Positions 56,481 through 64,000 of a stretch of 64,000 nt of DNA are shown here, piece after piece; position 1 is the stretch's first letter, and each line of letters starts with the position of its first letter. The position numbers and the translations under genes were made by a program. The notes below the pieces were generated by a model. It saw only the letters and a list, made by a program, of their open reading frames with translations, was not told where the DNA came from and made no database searches. Source of the stretch: Ligula intestinalis (lineage: Eukaryota > Platyhelminthes > Cestoda > Diphyllobothriidea > Diphyllobothriidae); assembly GCA_036362985.1 (NCBI GenBank), contig JAYGXS010000004.1, positions 29,602,562 to 29,666,561 on the forward strand, written 5' to 3'.

Positions 56481-57480
56481 TTATCCTGAATGTAGAAAAC
56501 TAGTTATAGCTCTCTTAAACATAAGGTAGCTTTGCTGGGTTTTAATACTTTTGGGCAGCTTATTCCAGATTGATATGGCGTTTACTGAAAAGAATTGTCG
56601 GTAATTAACTGTACGTGCCATATGAAGAAATAAAAATACGTCTCGATGACTGGCGCGTCGAGAGTGCTGAAGCTGCCTTATTCTACTGAGAGGATTAAAG
56701 GTTTGACCATTCAAAAGTTTAAACAGTAAAAATAGACCCTTCTGCAATCGACGAAGCCACAGAAGATCCAGCTTTATAAGTTCGCCCCTTTTTTGGTAGG
56801 TTAAGTTACGGTGTTCTGTAGTGAAAACTCTTCTAGTGAAGAAGTGCTGCACCGATTCTATTTTCTTCCGTTCACTAGGGCGCAGAAGACTGAAAAGGGG
56901 CGAGCAGTATTCAAGACTAGGTCTCACGTACATATTAGAAAAGGCTATTTCTAACCTTGATAGTCTTAAAATTTCGAAGGATTAATCCAGTGGTTCGGCG
57001 TGCTTACAAGACTATCAGGGCACAGTGCTCTGACAAATTGAGACTACTAGAGTAGGATATGCCCAAATCCTTGATAACTCCTGGGACATTTAGTTCGTGG
57101 CCGTCAATGCTTAATTCCGGTTGATGATCGTTGCCAACAACCATAACGGAACATTTGTGCCATCAAAGGGTGAGGCGTTATGTGCAACACCACTGGGCGA
57201 AGGCATAAAGATCCTTTTTTTATCAGCTCGAGCACGATGTTGTGATCTAGCGGTTTATATCGAAAAGCGACTTTTAAATCATCAGCGTACATGAAGGGTC
57301 TGCCATACTGAAAACAATCTGAAACGTCGTTGACAAAAAGGCAAAATAGGAGCGGACCCAGTACACTATCCTGTATAACTCCAATCCTCACATGCGCGGA
57401 GTTGGAGATAACATTGGAATTTTTTACTCGTTTTGTGCGAGCATCCAAATCGGAAGATATGAAATTCAGACAGATGACAG
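56481..57480 (-). mobile_element. CR1-like LINE, RT and C-terminal region, broken
   Basis: Minus strand: RTKRVKNSNVISN, SVLGPLLFCLFVNDV and MYADDLKVAF in the frame at 57104-57562. After frameshifts, the frame at 56481-56933 reads VRPSLEYCSPLFSLLRPS, RKKIESVQHFFTRRVF and SVNAISIWNKLP up to its stop. It is 5' truncated near 57480, where a plus-strand LINE begins a few bases away. Confidence 0.7.
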
Positions 57481-57483
57481 ACG

Positions 57484-58203
57484 ACCTCAAACCTTGTACC
57501 AAATGTTGTAAGGCCGCTAAAACTGCAACTTCTACGTTGTACGCCATCAAGCGGGCTGTCATGGTTTTGATGAAGACTGTTTCTCAAAAATCTTCTGTAC
57601 CTTCATAAGTCCACATCTTGAATACGCCATTCAAGCTTGGAGACCGTGGATGCGGCAGAATTATAACGTACTTGAAAGGGTGCAGCGGCGGGCCACAAAA
57701 CTAGTAAAAGGCCAAGGTTCACTACCACATGAGATCCACCTTAATAACCTTAATCTCTTTATCCTCTGAGTTATAGGCAGTTACGCGGAGATTTGATACC
57801 GAAGTTTCGTATCGTGCGTGGCTTGGACTGCGCTTTCATGTGTGACGACTTTTTCCAACGCGCCATTACAAATAAACTCCGGGGACATCCTTTTAAACTG
57901 CATGTGTATGTGAGGAAGCATTTTTGTCTGTAATCGGGCCGTGGACCCATGGAATAACCTTCCTGAGGCGATTTTTATGTCCCAATCTGTGAAAATATTT
58001 AAACACCGACTTGATATACACATGCTTTAGCACTCCGTGAACTATGCGACAAATTAACTTTGAAACACCACTGTACCATGTGACGGTCTATATTTTCCTG
58101 GCTAAAAACTTGTTAACATTGTTCATAATTATTGAGATTTTGATGTGACAAATAGGGAGTTCAAAGGCGCAAGCCTTTTTTTCCTCAAATATACTGACTG
58201 ACT
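57484..58203 (+). mobile_element. CR1-like LINE C-terminal fragment with 3' end
   Basis: Shifted frames give DLKPCTKCCKAAKTATSTLY, ISPHLEYAIQAWRPWMRQ, LERVQRRATKLVKG and DPWNNLPEAIFMSQSVKIF. This follows the C-terminus of the LINE at 59203-61860 step by step. The end at about 58160-58203 has GGCGCAAGCC and tandem ACTG. Confidence 0.65.
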
Positions 58204-58500
58204 CATATCGACAAAAATTTAACGTAACGTTGTTTAGTTGGCAGGTTTTCAGTTGAAGTTGGTGTGGGTATGGTAACCAGGTTCTGTTTAGGTGAAATTG
58301 GTCGTAGCTATTTTCGTTCAAAGGCTTAACTCTCTATAAATACTTTTCCTAAGGTGAATACCATCTCATCATCTGCCGGCGCAAACAGTACAGAGAAATA
58401 GCTCATCGTTGGGTGAGGAAAAGTTATGAAGAGGGTGAATGGAGTTTCCTCTTTAAAAATACAGTCGGCATGGATGAAAAATGAAAAGGGGGCGAAACGG
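58204..58500. other. No recognised gene
   Basis: Short stretch between a LINE end and the gypsy element. It may belong to the untranslated part of either. Confidence 0.3.
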
Positions 58501-59202
58501 GTAAGAAAGGCGGACTACGGAAGGGGATACACAAATGACTAAACGAAGTCAGGAACCTCGGCACAAACGCTTTTGGGTTCGTCTAATAAGAGTTTCGTTA
58601 GCCGAAAAAGGACAAGTGACATTAAGGGCGTCGATTAAAACAAGGACAGTTGGGTTCGGTCATTACATAGCCTCCTTTTTAAGATATTGCGCTACCTTCA
58701 GTAATTTAGCCGACAAACGATGAGAGCACTGTGAGTTTTAGGGCAGTTGGGGGGACCTGGTCTGTTGGGACTATCGGTAGGGATTCAGGAGATAATATTG
58801 AAAGTTAGCCACGATATGGCTTAAGTTTGACGGTGTGCGGTGAACGAGGGGATGGCAGGCTCTAAGGCGTCACTGAGGAGCAGGGTGGTTATAGATGCGT
58901 TGTCGAGCACAGTAAAAGGTCCTTTTAAAGGGTGATGGAATTTAGCGCAGTTTCCCGAGGGTGACATGGGTTACCAAACACTACGAGGTCACCCTGTTGG
59001 CAGGGTACGCCAGGTATGTGAGGGTCGAAATGTTCTTTTGGCAGCAAGCTGATGATCTGAGGTACTATGTGCGGTGCTGTGAACACAACGAACGATCTCC
59101 CGTAGGTTATGGACGTAGCTATTAGGTGTGGTTGGGTCAAGGGGAGGAACGGAAAATATTACGTCAGCTGACAGCTGGAGCTTGTATTTGGTTCATAGAT
59201 AA
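58500..59202 (-). mobile_element. Ty3/gypsy element, integrase C-terminal part
   Basis: Minus strand: LQLSADVIFSVPPLDP, a shifted stretch with LPKEHFDPHIPG, QQGDLVVFGNP and GPFTVLDN, which is the region after the integrase core of Ty3/gypsy elements. It continues the integrase frame that breaks off at 61861, on the other side of the nested LINE. The element is riddled with stops and frameshifts. No LTR was recognised between 58200 and 58900. Confidence 0.65.
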
Positions 59203-59331
59203 GTCACTTTAAGTCACTTTATTAAGGGAAGAAGGCTTTCGCCCTTGAGCTCCCTATTCATAACCAAAATCGCATAATAGGTCAACCGTAACAATAGTAC
59301 ATAATACAAATGTACAAATGTAGGCTTAACA

Positions 59332-61269
59332 TCAGCGATAAGTGTGAGCCAGTTGCAAAGTGCTGCTACTGACACTTTGTTCATTATATCGGCCACAGTT
59401 TCTCAGCAAATGAGAATCAAGTTTGTGTTTAAAAATGTCAACAGTATCTGAGAGGACCACATCTTCCGGGAGTCCGTTCCACGCTCCAATGACCCTCTGC
59501 GAGAAGGCGTTTCGTCGAACGTCGATACGGGCCGGTTTCATCTGTAGTTTAAAAGGATGACCTCGCAGATGGTCAGTCCGAGCCAATTCGAAGAAATCAT
59601 CAAATTCTAGGTTGCAGTCTTGGCCTCTAACAATACGGTAGGTTTTTATGAGGTCCCCGCGGAGTTGCCTATAATTGAGAGGGAAAAGATCAAGTTCGGT
59701 CAGTCTGTCTTCATAAGGCAGATGACTAAGATTCTTGACCATCTTCGTAGCCCTCGCCTGCACTCGTTCCAGGTGCAGGTAATCCTTCTTGAACCACGGA
59801 CGCCAGGCCTGGACAGCATACTCCAAGTGGGACCGAACAAACGCTCCGTAGGTTTTCCTGAAGAGCTCCTTGTCAATGTTTACGAATCCCCGCCTTATCG
59901 CAAACAGCACCTGTGTCGCGCGTTTAGCTGCCTTTACACACTGAGTAGATGGTTTGAGTGAGGAATTTATTAGAACACCGAGATCCTTTTGTTCGTTCAC
60001 ATTTGAAAGCGGGTGCCCATCGAGGAGGTATTGGAAGGATTCGTTCTCCTCATCAGTCCTTCTAGTACGGAGTCTTAAAACCACACACTTACTAATGTTG
60101 AAGTTTAAAAGCCAACGAGCAGACCAGCAGCTAAGTCGATTAAGACTCTCTTGAAGCGCTTTCCTATCGGCGTCAGACCTGATGGCTCTCCAGAGTTTGA
60201 CGTCGTCGGCAAACATGATAGCACTGCAACCCAGGTCGTTGACACAGTCGTTGATATAGATAAGGAAGAGCAGTGGCCCTAAGACAGAGCCTTGGGGGAA
60301 GCCACTCAGAACATATGTAGGGCTTGACTTTGAGTCACCGATGCATACAGTTTGCGATCGCCCTGTGAGAAAATCTGTGATCCATGCCAGCAGGTTTCCT
60401 TTTATGCCAATTTCTGACAATTTATACATTAGACGCTTATGTGGGATGCTGTTGAATGCCTTCTTGAAGTCCGTATAGATGACGTCAACCTTACCATCTT
60501 CATCTAGTGCGCGAGTTCACTGCTCAGTGGAGAGTAGAAGGCTGGAAAGGCAAGAATGGTTCTTTCTGAAGCCGTGTTGGAGCCCTGACAGTAGGTTGTT
60601 CTCCTCCAAGAACTCCATTGTCGTCTTCTTAATTATCGTTTCCATCACCTTACAGCAAATGCAAGTTAGGCTGACGGGCCGGTAATTGTTAACCTTCGTT
60701 CGGGCTCCACCCTTGTAAATCGGGTAAATATTTGCCATTTTCCAGTCAGATGGCAGTTTTCCTAGTTCAAATGAAGAACGAAAGATATGTGCTAGGGGCT
60801 CTGAGAGTTCGCTTGCCAATTCTTTCAAGAACTTGGCTGGTATATTGTCTGGACCGGATGACTTTGCTTCTTTGAGGCTCTGCAGCTCCCTCTTAACTAC
60901 AGATGTTGGAAATAGTAGAGAATGAAGTGCCGGACCGGCGTTTGCAACAACACTGTTGGCATTATCAAAATGAAGCTCGGTTTCCCTAGTGAATACCGAG
61001 GCAAAGAACCGGCTACAGTACTCGGCTTTCTCGTCATTCTCAACGACTTCTCCGCCATCATCATTCTTAAGTACTGCGACTGGATCCTTGTTTTTTAATC
61101 TACTGTTAATATAGCGGCATAGAATTTTGGGCTTTTCTTCGGCCTGTTGGAGGATTCTTGATTCATAGTTTTTTCCTGGCCTGGCGAATTGATTTTTTTT
61201 ACTGCATTTCTTTGGCGTCGGAATTCCTCGAGGTGTACTGGTGACCCAGTTTTCCTGAATAACTTCCAT
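59332..61269 (-). pseudogene. CR1-like reverse transcriptase, one nonsense codon
   Basis: A single frame of about 646 codons broken only by TGA at 60517-60519. That codon follows STEQ, where related elements would be expected to have a sense codon. Order: SSGPDNIPAKFLKE, DWKMANIYPIYKGG, NNYRPVSLT, LQHGFRKNHSC, a palm part with YTDFKKAFNSIPH, GFPQGSVLGPLLF and FADDVKLW (catalytic FADD), then KDLGVLI, SHLEYAVQAWRPW, ERVQARATKMV and RLRGHPFKL. The RT copies RNA into DNA at a nick made by the endonuclease. The intact catalytic motifs suggest recent activity. Confidence 0.85.
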
Positions 61270-61860
61270 TTCCTATTTTTCTTCTTGAGTTGCCTGTTAA
61301 GGTCTCTCGTCAACCAGGCAGGACGACTAGTCGTCTTGTGTACCTTGACCGGACAAAAGCGCTTAAGCAGATCTAATGCAACCCTCTTGAGTGATCTCCA
61401 ATCCTCCTCCGGATCCCCCTTGAGTAGGCAGTCCCAATTTACGGTCGATAGTGCATTCTTCATTGAATTGAAATCTGCCTTCCATATGTTTGGCTGGTCC
61501 TCCGTTTTCCTCAGCCGTTGAGTATGGAGTGAGCAATCCCATATTAGCGTCGTATGATCACTCTTACCGAGCGGAGCACTTGAATGAACTTCATCTAGGT
61601 AGGACAAATCCTTCGTGGAAATGAGATCCAAACAAGTAGCCTGCTGGTTTTCTCGAAATCTGGTTATGCCCTTAACGTTCTGAACTAGAGACAGGTCAAG
61701 CGTGAGATCCATTAATTTGGAACTAAAGGAAGTTGACGCCGCCTCAACTGTCAGGTTGTTCCATTCAATTGCAGGGGCGTTGAAGTCACCAACGATGAGA
61801 ACATCCTGGTGGCTAGCAGCTTCTTTCATCAGACCAAGGAGTGAGTCGTCGGCTCCGCTC
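61095..61860 (-). pseudogene. CR1-like APE endonuclease, 3' part, frameshifted from the RT
   Basis: The frame shows VLIVGDFNAPAIEW (the GDFN motif), ATCLDLIST, LGKSDHTTLIWD (the SDH motif), then a basic linker (SRPAWLTRDLNRQLKKK). It shifts out of the RT frame at an A8 run (61193-61200, T on the plus strand). Changing that run by one base would reconnect the two frames. The N-terminal catalytic part of the endonuclease is missing, so the copy cannot nick DNA. Confidence 0.8.
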
Positions 61861-64000
61861 AGATAATATGGTGTTAATCCTGTCAGGGAGTGAACTAATC
61901 CTCTATTAGCTAGGACACAAAAGGGAAACTGGACATCCCAGTCGTGTTCTTGGCCATCTCTAGAGAAATGGAATAGGTGCTTATGAATGGTTTAGTTCAC
62001 ACCTTCACAAGACTGTTTACTCCTGGATGGTGAGGCGTATTGCGAGTCTTGCGGAATTCGAGGAAGTCACAAATGTCCTTCAGAAGCTGTGATTTGAAGT
62101 GAATACTACAGTCAATCTGGAAGGAAATAGGTGCGCCCGCCGACTTATCCAAGTCCGGTTGATGACATTAGCCACCGAGGCAGTGTCTTGACGAAAATGG
62201 GAATAGCTTCCACTCATTGAAATAGTCAATCATTACAAGTATATAGCTCAATGCCGAAAGGAGATGGGGAGCGGACCGATCATTTAAAGTCCGGCGCGTT
62301 CACTTGGAAACCTATTGATCATGGGCTGCAAAAATGCACGAGGTGCGCGAAAAAATTTCACAATCCCGGGCAGTATGTAGGACAGAGGAACGTAATTGTG
62401 GCCGCCAGGAATGTGAGCCTGTAGCTAGTCCTGTACGTCATTGGCCACGACAGCGATATCCAAAATTCCTTGTGGAGGTCCACTACGACAGCTTCAAAGA
62501 CGTAACCAGAGACGATCGGGTGCAAGTTATGGGAAATTGGATCTCTAAAAGCATTACACCTTGTTCGATCCAGTGATCAGTCCACTGATGCAACAAAAGG
62601 CGTCCATTCATACTAGAGCAGCGCATTTCCTGTTTGCGAGGTTTCGGGAGTCCCTCAGCCAAGTGACGATAGATAATGGTAGTGCTGGGATTGCTTCTTT
62701 GTGAAGTGGACCACTCGGATGCGGGAGCGATAGCTACGTCCGTGGCGGTAGTGTAGGGTAGACATGGAAGTGTATCAACCTCTCCATGATTAGGTCCGGG
62801 TTGGTATTGGCGTTTGAAGTCGAAATCCTGAAATGACTCCTACCAAAGATCTATCCTTAAAGGTTTTAAGCCATTTAAAAGCGGCGAGGTCAGTGCGCGA
62901 AATAAAATGAATAGCAAAAGGAGAGTTTTTATCTACCGCTGGAATACGACAAAAGTCAGTAGTTCCTTACGGAATGTGCAGTAATTCCGCTCGGGTATCA
63001 TTTGTGTTTTGCTGGCGAAATAAATATACTGCTCGAGGCCCTGGTTATCGGCTTGTGACAGCACAGTGCCTATTGCGAACCGCTGGAATTGGTTAAGATT
63101 ATGAACGGCGGGACGTCCTGCCGACGTTGGAGGCGCGAAGATCGTAAACGTGCTCTCATATTCCGCCGACCATATGAAAATCCACCCTTTCTCAATCAGT
63201 TTCTGGAGGAACTGGCAATGCGGGCGAATGAAACGAGAGTGATGCTCAAATAAAGCTCCCCACTTCCGCCTGATTGTTTGGTACGAGCAAAGTACGAATA
63301 TTTTTTAGTCAGTTGGTGAGGGAGAAAATGTGTCCGGGTGATATATGATGAACTAGGAATTGAATTTTAGTACTGAGAAAAATAAAGTTTTGTGGGAATC
63401 AGCGCGTGCCTCCGGTACTAACCTCAAGTTGTGCTTATGTTCCTCTTTCGCACAGCCGAAAACTATGATATAATTTGGGAGATAAGGCATTTGTAGAGAT
63501 TAAGAGGGCGTAGAACAGAACATAAGCCGTTGAAATGTTGCCGCAACGTTGCAGAGTCCAAATGATAGTGTCTGGAACTCAAATAGTCATTGTGGGGTAA
63601 TGTGCACTGTATTCTGACGGTCGTTCGGAAGTAGCTGTGCCTGCCAATACCTGGAGTTAAGAATACAGGGTTGAAAACCAAGATACTTTGCTAAGTGAGT
63701 CTATTATGTCTTATAGCCTGGGCAAAGGAAATGAGTCACGTATGGCGCTGCATTTAGCCGACGGTAGTCGATACAAAGACGTAGAGAACCGTCTTTTTTG
63801 GGATAAAGGTTATAAAGGACGCCCATTGGGGCGAGAAAGGTTTGACGAATTTAAATTTTAAAAACTCATCGACAATTATTTCGATATGGTCACGATAACG
63901 AACAGGAATGCGACGGGGAGATTGTCACACTAAGCGCCATTTTCCTTAAGTAAGTAAGGGCTGGCACTGTGGTTACACTGCCCACAGCTGTTCATTAATA
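61861..64000 (-). mobile_element. Ty3/gypsy retrotransposon, pol region, degenerate, running off the window
   Basis: From the right edge leftward, in shifting frames: RT (PKKDGSLRL and CIDYRRLN at about 63752-63806, then a degraded active-site box near 63465 where the YxDD motif is lost), and the RT connection. RNase H follows (FAIGTVLSQADNQGLEQ near 63030-63095, then ERNYCTFRKELL). Next is a spacer, and then an integrase core (ILVMIDYFNEWKLFPFS and, later, HHPGVNSLV and WDVQFPFCVLANR) up to TPYYL at the LINE junction. The order RT, RNase H, integrase is that of Ty3/gypsy. Dozens of lesions mean it is old. No env-like region was seen. Confidence 0.8.

Larger units (their letters stand above)
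59203..61860 (-). mobile_element. CR1-like LINE, nearly complete ORF2, nested in the gypsy element
   Basis: About 2.66 kb flanked by a 6-bp repeat AGATAA (59197-59202 and 61861-61866). Removing one repeat and the LINE restores the gypsy integrase frame. The 3' end (low coordinates) is two copies of AAGTGACTT, a CR1-type tail. Contents from the 5' side: an APE endonuclease part, then the reverse transcriptase and C-terminus. The 5' end is truncated inside the endonuclease. See the two CDS entries for its parts. Confidence 0.85.

Noticed and set aside
58200..58900. LTR of the gypsy element
   Set aside because: No TG...CA-bounded direct repeat could be matched because the other end of the element is outside the window.
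1..64000. CRISPR array, prokaryotic operon or phage island
   Set aside because: No regularly spaced short repeats, no ribosome-binding sites or dense gene order; spliced exons and eukaryotic retroelements dominate.

Overview
This window is eukaryotic, almost certainly metazoan, and most likely comes from a flatworm. The flatworm assignment is an inference; a diphyllobothriid-type tapeworm would fit best. It is AT-rich and gene-poor, with two assembly gaps (4015-4024 and 33986-34385). It holds spliced fragments of host genes buried in decayed retroelements: Penelope-like elements (PLEs) with GIY-YIG endonuclease domains, CR1-like and RTE-like LINEs, a Ty3/gypsy element, and tRNA-derived SINEs. 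No operons, rRNA genes, true tRNA genes or CRISPR arrays were seen.

Host genes. A TMEM26-like membrane protein family is the clearest. A last exon lies on the minus strand at 18876-19676. First exons lie at 41469-41782 (minus), 17257-17606 (plus, with a nonsense codon) and 1-91 (minus, cut by the window edge). The two complete first exons both end in a strong phase-2 splice donor. Two further exons at 30343-30481 and 30630-30760 (plus) join in phase and encode the C-terminus of an unrecognised protein. A possible exon lies at 3393-3676 (minus).

Layout. 1-3.3 kb: duplicated TMEM26 upstream region and an RTE relic. 5.3-6.2 kb: truncated PLE. 7-13 kb: AT-rich repeat copies, a head-to-head pair of PLE tails and a SINE. 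13.9-14.8 kb: foldback element. 16-21 kb: TMEM26-like exons. 21.5-25 kb: two PLE copies. 25-41 kb: mostly unrecognised sequence with a two-exon gene end, PLE tails and the large gap. 41-47.6 kb: TMEM26 exon 1, a 0.6-kb repeat in two close copies, RTE and PLE relics. 47.9-51.1 kb: second foldback element that hosts two inverted SINEs and a LINE. 51.5-58.2 kb: dense PLE, LINE and SINE relics. 58.5-64 kb: Ty3/gypsy element interrupted by a nearly complete CR1-like LINE with a 6-bp target duplication.

The most interesting system is a set of self-cleaving RNA motifs attached to retroelements. The SINEs join a tRNA-like pol III promoter to a type I hammerhead ribozyme; the copy at 49030-49073 has every core base and all three helices, and the copy at 54235-54279 is equally complete. 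Independently, the 3' tails of the PLEs carry minimal hammerheads with a loopless helix III, best preserved at 27535-27576. The window therefore holds an autonomous retroelement family and a SINE family that both use hammerhead RNA, in intact and decayed versions.
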